Assembly (NCBI GenBank): GCA_017617545.1 | Contig: JAFZVZ010000003.1 | Span: 1 to 48,493 of the forward strand | Length of the DNA: 48,493 bases | Origin: Lachnospiraceae bacterium | Lineage (GTDB): Bacteria > Bacillota > Clostridia > Lachnospirales > Lachnospiraceae | Direction: 5' to 3' | Part shown: positions 7,703-14,619 of the stretch, in pieces | Layout: each line of letters starts with the position of its first letter | Position numbering within the stretch: position 1 is the stretch's first letter | Made by a program: the position numbers and the translations under genes | Notes under the pieces: model-generated | What the model was told of the DNA's origin: nothing | Database searches by the model: none | The model's input: the letters and a program-made list of their open reading frames with translations, nothing else

Positions 7703-8488
7703 TTAATTTCCGGCAGCAGCCTTCTCAGCCTGAGCCTTCTCAAAACGCTCCTTGCATGTCTTGCATACATCGTTGCAGCCGTTCTCGAATGCGATGTCCA
7801 CGCACTCCTTGTCCTCCGGCTTGTCAAGAGCCGCATCGTAAATCGTGTTGCTCTGATTGATGTGCTGGCAGTCGAAATACAGGTGGTACTTCTTACCGAA
7901 CTGGGTGAAGTATACGGTGCCTTCCGGAAGCACCTTGTCGGCGAAGATGCCTTCCTGCTCAGCCTTCTGCTCTGCGGAGAGCGGGTTCCATTCAATACTG
8001 AAGAGACCGCCGATCAGCAGTGCCACAATACCGACAACCGTTGCAACGATCTTGGTCTTCTTGTCTGCCTTCTTGTTCGTCAGCGTGAGGATGATGAACG
8101 GAAGGAAAGCAGCGACACATACGATCAGACCCATGTTGTTCCATATCCAGAACAGTGTCTTGTTCTTCTCTGAGGCGGGATCGATGTGGTTGGCCTGCTT
8201 CCAGAGAAGGGAGCCTGCGATAACGCAGATCAGATCGAGCACAAGAAGAATGACGATCGCCGTGAGCGTGTTCATAAAGGTGATCTCAATCTTAGCGAAC
8301 AGAAGGAGAATAGCGAGAACCTCCAGAGCGATGGCGATAACCCAGAGGATTACGGCGCCGACGCGTCTTCCGGTAGCATTGCCCTTACTCTTCGCGGCTA
8401 CTACAGTTTGTCCGCTTTCCGTCTTCTTGGCGGGAGCAGCTTTCTTTCTTCCCGACTCAGCGGCGGAAACAGTTTTCTTTTCAGCCAT
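7703..8488 (-). CDS. Four-TM membrane protein with a C-terminal Cys/His domain
   Basis: This 261-residue protein begins with a Lys/Ala-rich cytoplasmic segment (1-40), followed by four hydrophobic helices near 41-64, 70-92, 110-135 and 142-163. It ends in a soluble domain (about 190-255) with the pattern YHLYFDC-x-H and then C-x-x-C in CKTCKERF. This layout recalls the small Ada-like zinc-binding modules found at the ends of many Firmicute membrane proteins, so metal binding is plausible but not proven. The start at 8488 has AAGGAG upstream, and a strong promoter lies at 8593-8621. I do not recognise a named family. Confidence 0.8.
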   Translation of the reverse strand: MAEKKTVSAAESGRKKAAPAKKTESGQTVVAAKSKGNATGRRVGAVILWVIAIALEVLAILLLFAKIEITFMNTLTAIVILLVLDLICVIAGSLLWKQANHIDPASEKNKTLFWIWNNMGLIVCVAAFLPFIILTLTNKKADKKTKIVATVVGIVALLIGGLFSIEWNPLSAEQKAEQEGIFADKVLPEGTVYFTQFGKKYHLYFDCQHINQSNTIYDAALDKPEDKECVDIAFENGCNDVCKTCKERFEKAQAEKAAAGN

Positions 8489-8592
8489 ATGGGTACACTC
8501 CTTTTCACTTGAATGCGGCAACCGGGCGCGGCCCGTGACCCGGCATGACACCCGTCCGGAAGGACATCGTCACACCGCTTGCCTATGATGTC

Positions 8593-8621
8593 ATTATAAA
8601 CGAATCTTTTTCCATTTTCAA
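8593..8621 (-). promoter_or_regulatory. Sigma-A promoter of the four-TM membrane protein
   Basis: On the reverse strand: TTGAAA (8621-8616), a 17-bp spacer and a perfect TATAAT (8598-8593). The leader is about 100 bases long. Confidence 0.8.
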
Positions 8622-8679
8622 TTGTAAATACTTTCATTTTTCGGTGCATTTTTATAGGAAAACTGACGGAAAATAGGGG

Positions 8680-8708
8680 TTGACTTTTGAAGTTGTTTAT
8701 GGTATCTT
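8680..8708 (+). promoter_or_regulatory. Promoter of the tRNA-Pro cluster
   Basis: TTGACT (8680-8685), a 17-bp spacer and TATCTT (8703-8708). It lies 17 bases before tRNA-Pro and diverges from the promoter at 8593-8621. Confidence 0.65.
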
Positions 8709-8725
8709 TTAATTCGTTTCTGATA

Positions 8726-8800
<75 letters not shown>

Positions 8801-8825
8801 TCCATAGTAGAAACCCCGTAACCGC

Positions 8826-8896
8826 GCGGGTGTAGTTCAATGGTAGAACACTAGCCTTCCAAGCTAGACACGTGGGTTCGATTCCCATCACCCGCT
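8826..8896 (+). tRNA. tRNA-Gly (TCC)
   Basis: A 71-nt tRNA. Acceptor stem GCGGGTG pairs with CACCCGC. Anticodon loop CTTCCAA gives TCC. The discriminator is U, as expected for Gly. Confidence 0.95.
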
Positions 8897-8900
8897 TCGT

Positions 8901-8932
8901 GCGAGCGGTCTGATACTGCTCGTATGTTTTTT
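8901..8932 (+). terminator. Terminator-like hairpin between tRNA-Gly and tRNA-Arg
   Basis: A 9-bp stem with G-T pairs (8901-8909 with 8915-8923), followed by ATG and six T. I see no clear new promoter before tRNA-Arg, so it may allow partial read-through. Confidence 0.6.
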
Positions 8933-8945
8933 GTCTGTTATATGT

Positions 8946-9019
8946 GTGCCAGTAGCTCAGCTGGATAGAGCAACGGCCTTCTAAGCCGTGTGTCGGGGGT
9001 TCGAATCCCTTCTGGCACA
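8946..9019 (+). tRNA. tRNA-Arg (TCT)
   Basis: Acceptor stem GTGCCAG pairs with CTGGCAC. Anticodon loop CTTCTAA gives TCT, so it reads AGA/AGG codons. CCA is not encoded. Confidence 0.95.
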
Positions 9020-9045
9020 TTTCCGGTAAGGAAACAAGTTGATAT

Positions 9046-9120
9046 GGTGGGTATAGCGCAGCTGGTTAGCGCGCCAGATTGTGGCTCTGGAGGCCTTGGG
9101 TTCGAATCCCAATATCCACC
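9046..9120 (+). tRNA. tRNA-His (GTG)
   Basis: Acceptor stem GTGGGTA pairs with TATCCAC. The extra G-1 (9046) faces discriminator C (9120), a histidine identity feature. Anticodon loop TTGTGGC gives GTG. Confidence 0.95.
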
Positions 9121-9126
9121 CTGCGG

Positions 9127-9155
9127 AAGCCTATCGGTTTACCGACAGGCTTTTC
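9127..9155 (+). terminator. Terminator after tRNA-His
   Basis: AAGCCTATCGGT pairs with ACCGACAGGCTT with one mismatch, followed by TT. A second hairpin (CGGACAAT with ATTGTCCG) sits just before tRNA-Gln. Confidence 0.6.
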
Positions 9156-9210
9156 GTTTATTTACGGACAATCATGCGGATTGTCCGGGACAGCATCATA
9201 TGTCCGGTCA

Positions 9211-9282
9211 TGGGCCATCGCCAAGCGGTAAGGCACAGGGTTTTGATCCCTGCAGTCGCTGGTTCGAATCCAGCTGGCCCAG
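9211..9282 (+). tRNA. tRNA-Gln (TTG)
   Basis: Acceptor stem TGGGCCA pairs with TGGCCCA. Anticodon loop TTTTGAT gives TTG. The discriminator is G. CCA is not encoded. Confidence 0.95.
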
Positions 9283-9319
9283 TCTTGACGGAGCACTTTG
9301 CCATGCGTGCTTCACGGGG

Positions 9320-9348
9320 CGCCTCACCTTGCGGTGGGGCGTTTTTTA
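9320..9348 (+). terminator. Terminator after tRNA-Gln
   Basis: A 9-bp stem CGCCTCACC / GGTGGGGCG around TTGC, followed by six T. Confidence 0.9.
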
Positions 9349-9463
9349 TTCGGAAAATGAGCGGTGCGCACGGTGCGTAAACGGCTCATTTACCGTGTTT
9401 TTTGCAGTTTGCGAAAAAAGAATGAAAAAATGTGAAAATAGTAGTGCATTTTGCGGATAATTG

Positions 9464-9472
9464 TGGTATGAT
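9464..9472 (+). promoter_or_regulatory. Extended -10 promoter of the SPFH operon
   Basis: TG-G-TATGAT is an extended -10 element. The -35 region is weak. It lies about 80 bases before the SPFH gene. Confidence 0.5.
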
Positions 9473-9554
9473 ATGCCATGGAATGTAATTCGTATTTACA
9501 TTTTCCGCATACTTCGGTGTGTGGGCAACTAAAAGGATAAAGGAGAAAAAGAGT

Positions 9555-10847
9555 ATGGGACTTATCAGTGCACTTGTTGGTTCTGCAGGCGGCGTACTTG
9601 CGGATCAGTGGAAGGAATTTTTCTATTGCGAAGCGATGCCTTTTGACGTTCTTATGAAGAAGGGCGAGAAGGTTGTCGGCGGCCGCAGCTCCAACACAAA
9701 GGGCTCGGACAATATTATTTCGGCCGGTTCGAAGATCGCGGTTGCGGACGGTCAGTGTATGATCATCGTTGAGCAGGGCAAGATCGTTGAGGTCTGCGCT
9801 GAGCCCGGTGAGTTCATCTATGATGCATCCAGCGAGCCGAGTATCTTCTACGGCGGTCTCGGCAAGGGTATCCTGAATACCTTCAAGCAGATCGGCAAGC
9901 GTTTCACCTTCGGCGGTGACACCGGCAAGGATCAGAGAGTTTACTATTTCAATACCAAGGAATTGATGGATAACAAGTTCGGTACGAACAACCCGATCCC
10001 GTTCCGTGTATGTGACGCGCGCGTCAACCTCGATATCGACGTTGACCTTCGTCTGAACGGTGTGTATTCCTACCGTATCGCAGACCCGCTTCTGTTCTAC
10101 ACGAACGTTTGCGCGAATGTTCCGAACGAGTTCCGTCGTTCCGAGATCGACACGCAGCTCAAGACCGAGTTCGTGAGCGCTCTTCAGCCCGCACTTGCGA
10201 AGCTGTCCGCTCTTCAGATGCGTCCGAGCGACATCCCGGCTCATGCTGAGGAACTGTCCGACGCGATGAACGAAGTTCTTTCGAAGAAGTGGGGCGAGAT
10301 CCGCGGTCTTGCTGTTGTCAACGTAGCTATGAACCCGATCACCCTGACTCCCGAGGATGCTCAGATGATCAAGGCTGCTCAGAGAGCTGCTATGTACACG
10401 GATCCTTCAATCGCGATCGCATCCCGTGTTGACGCTACGAACACCGCTATGGTCAACGCTTCGAACAACGCCGGCGGCGCTGCTGTCGGTATGGTCGGCG
10501 TAGGCATGGTCAACCAGATGGGCGGCAATGACATTGCTAACCTTCAGGCTGTGAATGCGGCGAAGCAGGCTGCTGCTCCCGCTGCAACCTGGACCTGCTC
10601 CTGCGGCAACAAGGTTGACGAGCAGTTCGGTTTCTGCCCGCAGTGCGGCAATAAGAAGCCCGCTCCGGCTGGTTCCTGGCTCTGTGGCAAGTGCGGCGCG
10701 CAGGTTGACGGAACGTTCAAGTTCTGCCCTCAGTGCGGTACCCAGAAGCCCGAGGCAGCGAAGTGCGCGAACTGCGGAGCTCCGGCTCCGGACCCGGCGA
10801 ACCCTCCGAAGTTCTGCCCGGCATGCGGTAAGCCTTTCAACGGCTGA
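9555..10847 (+). CDS. SPFH-domain protein with three C-terminal zinc ribbons (YdjI-like)
   Basis: This 430-residue protein has an SPFH/band-7 like body (about 1-290), then an Ala/Gly/Asn-rich linker and three zinc ribbons near 347-430. Their metal pairs read C-x-C with CPQC, CGKC with CPQC, and CANC with CPAC. It resembles Bacillus subtilis YdjI, a membrane-scaffold protein that works with YdjG, YdjH and PspA in the cell-envelope stress response. The start at 9555 has AAGGAG at 9539-9544, and an upstream in-frame ATG at 9519 lacks a good ribosome binding site. The next two genes match YdjG and YdjH, which supports the assignment. Confidence 0.88.
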   Translation: MGLISALVGSAGGVLADQWKEFFYCEAMPFDVLMKKGEKVVGGRSSNTKGSDNIISAGSKIAVADGQCMIIVEQGKIVEVCAEPGEFIYDASSEPSIFYGGLGKGILNTFKQIGKRFTFGGDTGKDQRVYYFNTKELMDNKFGTNNPIPFRVCDARVNLDIDVDLRLNGVYSYRIADPLLFYTNVCANVPNEFRRSEIDTQLKTEFVSALQPALAKLSALQMRPSDIPAHAEELSDAMNEVLSKKWGEIRGLAVVNVAMNPITLTPEDAQMIKAAQRAAMYTDPSIAIASRVDATNTAMVNASNNAGGAAVGMVGVGMVNQMGGNDIANLQAVNAAKQAAAPAATWTCSCGNKVDEQFGFCPQCGNKKPAPAGSWLCGKCGAQVDGTFKFCPQCGTQKPEAAKCANCGAPAPDPANPPKFCPACGKPFNG

Positions 10848-10875
10848 GCCTGAGCATTAGCGTAAGATAATAACT

Positions 10876-10916
10876 CTGCGGAAGCGCCGATCCTGTCGGT
10901 GCTTCCGCAGATGTTT
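10876..10916 (+). terminator. Long hairpin between the SPFH and zinc-ribbon genes
   Basis: A 10-bp perfect stem (10876-10885 with 10901-10910) has a further inner stem CCGA/TCGG. The T run after it is weak (ATGTTTG), so it is more likely an attenuator or an mRNA-stabilising structure than a full stop. Confidence 0.5.
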
Positions 10917-10942
10917 GAAAGATTACTATTTCGGAGGAAACT

Positions 10943-12028
10943 ATGGAGAACGTTCAGGGCTATAAATGCCTGTGCTGCGGATCGCCCCTTGTGTGGTACG
11001 CCGAGGGTCAGACCTGGAAGTGCACGAACTGCGACAACATGTACAGCCTCGAAACGTTGCAGGCCGCGCAGGTTTCGGACCAGGCTGCGCAGACGCAGAA
11101 CGATGTAATTAACTGGAACGAATACAATGTCAGCGAGACGATCAATGAGATGGTTTCCTACATGTGTCCCTCCTGCGGTGCCGAGATCGTTGTCGACGGT
11201 ACAGTAGCGGCGAGCCGCTGCCCGTACTGTGACAACGTTGCGATCATGCAGCCGCAGGTAACCGGTATGATCAAGCCGGATTACATCATTCCGTTCAAGT
11301 TGACGAAGGATGATGCGAAGAAGGCGCTTCTGAAATTTTACGAAGGAAAGAAGCTTCTTCCCGACCGGTTCTCTGAGGCGAACCATATGGATGAGATCAC
11401 CGGTATCTATGTTCCGTTCTGGCTGTTCGACTGCGAAACCAGCGCGGACATGACTTTTGATGCGACAATGGTCACCAAATGGCGCGACGCCGCGTACGAC
11501 AACACGAAGATCGACCACTACCTCCTGCAGAGAAGCGGAACGCTCCGCTTTGAGAAGGTGCCGGTGGACGGATCCGTGCGCATGGATGACGCGTTCATGG
11601 ATGCCATTGAACCGTTCGATTACTCGGGACTGGTTCCTTTCAACCAGGCCTATCTCTCCGGTTATGTGGCGAACAAGCCGGACGTTGACGTGAAGAGCAG
11701 TCTGCCACGTGCCAATGAGCGCGTCATTAACAGCACGGTGTCCGCTTTTCAGAAGACGGTCAGCGGGTATGTTACGATCACGCCGAAATCCCGCAGGGTA
11801 CAGGCACACGAAGGAACGATCAAGTACGCGATGTTCCCGGTATGGCTCCTGACGACGCGGTATCTGGATAAAGTGTACACATTTGCCATGAACGGACAGA
11901 CCGGCAAGCTTGTCGGTACGCTTCCGGTTGACGAGGGCAAATACAAGAAGGCTATGTACACGAGAGCAGGTATCATCGCTGCGATCGCCATCATCCTGAC
12001 GGCTTTGATAGGAGGTGTGTTCCGATGA
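10943..12028 (+). CDS. Zinc-ribbon membrane protein (YdjG-like)
   Basis: This 361-residue protein carries two zinc ribbons in the N-terminal third: CLCC with CTNC at about residues 9-33, and CPSC with CPYC at about 75-99. A middle beta-rich domain follows, and the protein ends in one transmembrane helix near 335-357. The layout and partners match YdjG of Bacillus subtilis, which recruits the SPFH protein YdjI to the membrane. Its stop overlaps the start of the TPM gene by four bases (ATGA), so translation is probably coupled. Ribosome binding site GGAGG at 10932. Confidence 0.85.
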   Translation: MENVQGYKCLCCGSPLVWYAEGQTWKCTNCDNMYSLETLQAAQVSDQAAQTQNDVINWNEYNVSETINEMVSYMCPSCGAEIVVDGTVAASRCPYCDNVAIMQPQVTGMIKPDYIIPFKLTKDDAKKALLKFYEGKKLLPDRFSEANHMDEITGIYVPFWLFDCETSADMTFDATMVTKWRDAAYDNTKIDHYLLQRSGTLRFEKVPVDGSVRMDDAFMDAIEPFDYSGLVPFNQAYLSGYVANKPDVDVKSSLPRANERVINSTVSAFQKTVSGYVTITPKSRRVQAHEGTIKYAMFPVWLLTTRYLDKVYTFAMNGQTGKLVGTLPVDEGKYKKAMYTRAGIIAAIAIILTALIGGVFR

Positions 12029-12885
12029 GAAAACGCTTATGGATACTCCTTCTCTGCCTGACGGCAGCCATGGTCCTGCTGCTTTCGTCCGTCGCTGCGG
12101 ACGGCAGTTCGGACGCGACCCGCGTGTTCGACGAGGACGGCATTCTCGATGATTCCGAGAAGGAAAAGCTTGAGAACCGCATCAAGGAAATCCGCCAGGA
12201 GTATGATTTTGATGTTGTCATCCGTGTCGTAAACATGGAGGACCTGAAGTACGAAATGCTTGAGGCATTTACCGACGACTACTATGACACCGGGATCAAC
12301 AGCAAGTATCATTTCGGCGAGGACGGCCTTCTGATCTTCCTCAACATGTGCAATGACGAGGACGGCCGTGACTACTGGTTCAACGGATGTGAGAAAGGTG
12401 CCGTATGGTTCGATAACTACTTCTTCGAGTTCATGCAGAAGCAGACGAACTTCATCAGCTATTTGAAGAGCGGTGATTACTACAAGGCGTTCGACGAAAC
12501 CCTCGACTACGTGAAGATCTTCCTTGAGGAAGCCACGAAGGGAGAGGAGCCGTACAGCTACAGTCATCCGTACAAGAAGCCGAAGGAGCCGATGTCCGGC
12601 ACGAAGTTCACGGTCCTTTCCCTCATTGAGGCAGGCGTGGCGCTTCTGTTCGGCAAGGGCTACGCGAAGAAGCTTCGCAACTCGATGAATACCGCGATCA
12701 AGCGCACGGAGGCAACGGAATATATCAACCAGGGCAGCTTCAATGTGACGCAGGCTTCGGATATGTTCCTGTATTCCAATGTGACGCGCACGCCGATCCC
12801 GACGGAGACACGGTCGAGCGGCGGCAGCAGTATTCACACCTCGAGCGGCGGTCATTCGCACAGCGGTGGCGGCGGCCATTTCTAG
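12025..12885 (+). CDS. Secreted or anchored TPM-domain protein (YdjH-like)
   Basis: This 286-residue protein has a signal peptide (about 1-25), a TPM domain (about 30-180, starting at VFDEDGILDDSEKEKLE) and a second hydrophobic stretch near 190-210. It ends in a Ser/Gly/His-rich tail of the kind seen in many TPM proteins. TPM domains occur in plant photosystem II repair factors and in YdjH, the third member of the ydjGHI group. It is the last gene of the trio and is followed by a strong bidirectional terminator. The His-rich tail could bind metal, which is inference. Confidence 0.85.
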   Translation: MRKRLWILLLCLTAAMVLLLSSVAADGSSDATRVFDEDGILDDSEKEKLENRIKEIRQEYDFDVVIRVVNMEDLKYEMLEAFTDDYYDTGINSKYHFGEDGLLIFLNMCNDEDGRDYWFNGCEKGAVWFDNYFFEFMQKQTNFISYLKSGDYYKAFDETLDYVKIFLEEATKGEEPYSYSHPYKKPKEPMSGTKFTVLSLIEAGVALLFGKGYAKKLRNSMNTAIKRTEATEYINQGSFNVTQASDMFLYSNVTRTPIPTETRSSGGSSIHTSSGGHSHSGGGGHF

Positions 12886-12968
12886 GAAAGCAGTTTTTTC
12901 TTAGCGCATTCGGCGGCGGTTGACGCAAGCGTAGATCGATTTTAATCCGGATTATTAAAGCAAAATAA

Positions 12969-13004
12969 ATCCCCCGACATTGTTGAAATGCCGGGGGATT
13001 TTTG
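12969..13004 (+). terminator. Bidirectional terminator between the TPM gene and tRNA-Leu
   Basis: ATCCCCCG (12969-12976) pairs with CGGGGGAT (12992-12999), with T-rich sequence on both sides. It can end both the plus-strand operon and the reverse-strand tRNA. Confidence 0.85.
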
Positions 13005-13009
13005 TGTGC

Positions 13010-13089
13010 TGCACCTGACAGGACTTGAACCTGCACCCTCGCGGACTGGAACCTAAATCCAGCGTGTCTGCCAATTCCACCACAGGTGC
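13010..13089 (-). tRNA. tRNA-Leu (TAG)
   Basis: Read on the reverse strand: acceptor stem GCACCTG pairs with CAGGTGC, and anticodon loop TTTAGGT gives TAG. The variable arm is short for a class II tRNA (80 nt in total). CCA is not encoded. Confidence 0.93.
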
Positions 13090-13114
13090 GAAGGCCGTCT
13101 GAAGCGGCTTTGTC

Positions 13115-13143
13115 ATTGTATCACGGCGGAGGGGGAAAGTCAA
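13115..13143 (-). promoter_or_regulatory. Promoter of tRNA-Leu (TAG)
   Basis: On the reverse strand: TTGACT (13143-13138), a 17-bp spacer and TACAAT (13120-13115). Its -35 box is only six bases from the -35 box of the divergent citrate synthase promoter. Confidence 0.85.
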
Positions 13144-13149
13144 TTTTCC

Positions 13150-13179
13150 TTGACACGGAATGTTGCGGTCGTGTATCAT
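13150..13179 (+). promoter_or_regulatory. Promoter of the citrate synthase unit
   Basis: TTGACA (13150-13155), an 18-bp spacer and TATCAT (13174-13179). The leader is about 45 bases and ends in GGAGGAGG before the start codon. Confidence 0.75.
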
Positions 13180-13233
13180 AATTACATATCTGTTAATGTA
13201 TGCTGGGGTGATTTTTAGTGGAGGAGGTGCCCT

Positions 13234-14604
13234 ATGGCGGGGAAGAAAATTGATTATTCGGCAATTACAAAGGAGATTACGGCCTATGCCGAACTGTGTC
13301 AGAACAACAGCAACATCGATCCGGCGCTGTACGAGCGCTATGACGTGAAGAGAGGGCTTCGCGACCTGAACGGCAAGGGTGTTCTGACCGGTCTCACGGA
13401 GATTTCGGAGATCCGTGCGACGGAGACCGTGGACGGGGAGAGTGTGCCCTGTCGCGGTTCGTTATTTTACAGAGGCTACAATGTGGAACAGCTGATCGGC
13501 GGCGCGAAGGCCGACGGACGGTTCGGTTTTGAGGAGGTTGTGTACCTGCTGCTGTTCGGCGAACTGCCGAACCGGGAGGAGCTTGATGAGTTTTGCAAGG
13601 TGCTTGTGAAATACCGCTCGCTGCCGTCTTCGTTCGTGCGCGACGTCATCATGAAGAAACCGAGCCCGGATATGATGAACATGCTCTCGAAGTGTGTGCT
13701 GACGCTGTATTCCTACGATACGAACGCGGACGACACGTCGCTTCCGAACGTGCTTCGTCAGTGTCTGCAGCTGATCTCCATGTTCCCGATGATCTCGGTC
13801 TACGGCTACATGGCGTACCAGTACTACAACAAGACGGGAGACCTCGTCATTCACAAGCCGAAGGCGAATCTCTCGATGGCGGAAAATATCCTGCACATGC
13901 TTCGCACGGACAGCCGATACACAGAACTCGAGGCGAAGGTCCTCGACGCCGCGCTCATACTGCACGCGGAGCACGGCGGCGGCAATAACTCGACCTTTAC
14001 AACGCACGTGGTCACGTCCTCGGGCACGGACACGTACTCCGCGATGGCAGCGGCGCTCGGGTCCTTGAAGGGACCGAAGCACGGCGGTGCCAACCGCAAG
14101 GTCGTGCAGATGTTCGCGGACATGAAGGACAAGGTCAACGACTGGACTGACGATGAGGAAGTCGGCACTTACCTAAAAGCACTTTTGCACAAGGAGGCAT
14201 TTGACAATGCCGGCCTGATCTACGGCATCGGCCACGCGATCTACTCGGTGTCCGATCCGAGAGCCGTGATCTTCCGGAACTTCGTTGAAAAGCTCTCGGT
14301 CGAGAAGGGGCGAGAGGAGGAGTTTGCGCTCTATGCAAAGGTGGAGGAGCTTGCTCCGAAGATCATCGCGGAGGAGCGGAAAATGTACAAGGGCGTCAGC
14401 GCCAACGTCGATTTCTTCAGCGGCTTCGCGTATGACATGCTCCGACTTCCGCAGGATCTGTACACGCCGATCTTCGCGATCGCGCGCGTTGCCGGTTGGA
14501 GCGCTCACCGCATGGAGGAGCTGATCAACACGAGCAAGATCATCCGCCCGGCGTACAAGAGCGTGTCCGAGGAGCGGGAGTATGTGCCGCTTAGCGACAG
14601 ATAA
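13234..14604 (+). CDS. Citrate synthase
   Basis: This 456-residue enzyme condenses acetyl-CoA and oxaloacetate to citrate, the entry step to the oxidative branch that makes glutamate in fermenters. The catalytic residues are present: H283 in PKHGGAN, H334 in GHAIYSVSDPR and D393 in NVDFFSG, with the oxaloacetate-site HAEHGGGNNSTF near 244-255. The GHRVY motif of classical enzymes reads GHAIY here. The N-terminal 60 residues are longer than in CitZ, as is usual in Clostridia. GGAGGAGG precedes the start. The next gene begins 15 bases after the stop, so it is probably co-transcribed with a membrane-signalling trio, which is unexpected. Confidence 0.94.
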   Translation: MAGKKIDYSAITKEITAYAELCQNNSNIDPALYERYDVKRGLRDLNGKGVLTGLTEISEIRATETVDGESVPCRGSLFYRGYNVEQLIGGAKADGRFGFEEVVYLLLFGELPNREELDEFCKVLVKYRSLPSSFVRDVIMKKPSPDMMNMLSKCVLTLYSYDTNADDTSLPNVLRQCLQLISMFPMISVYGYMAYQYYNKTGDLVIHKPKANLSMAENILHMLRTDSRYTELEAKVLDAALILHAEHGGGNNSTFTTHVVTSSGTDTYSAMAAALGSLKGPKHGGANRKVVQMFADMKDKVNDWTDDEEVGTYLKALLHKEAFDNAGLIYGIGHAIYSVSDPRAVIFRNFVEKLSVEKGREEEFALYAKVEELAPKIIAEERKMYKGVSANVDFFSGFAYDMLRLPQDLYTPIFAIARVAGWSAHRMEELINTSKIIRPAYKSVSEEREYVPLSDR

Positions 14605-14619
14605 AGAAGGTATGGGGTC

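Noticed and set aside
8489-8592. A gene in the leader of the four-TM membrane protein
   Set aside because: Only a short extension of the same frame is open, and it has no start context. The promoter at 8593-8621 places this stretch in the 5' leader.
9519-9554. Upstream ATG for the SPFH protein
   Set aside because: The 12 extra residues are Lys-rich and read through the AAAGGAG ribosome binding site of the better start at 9555.
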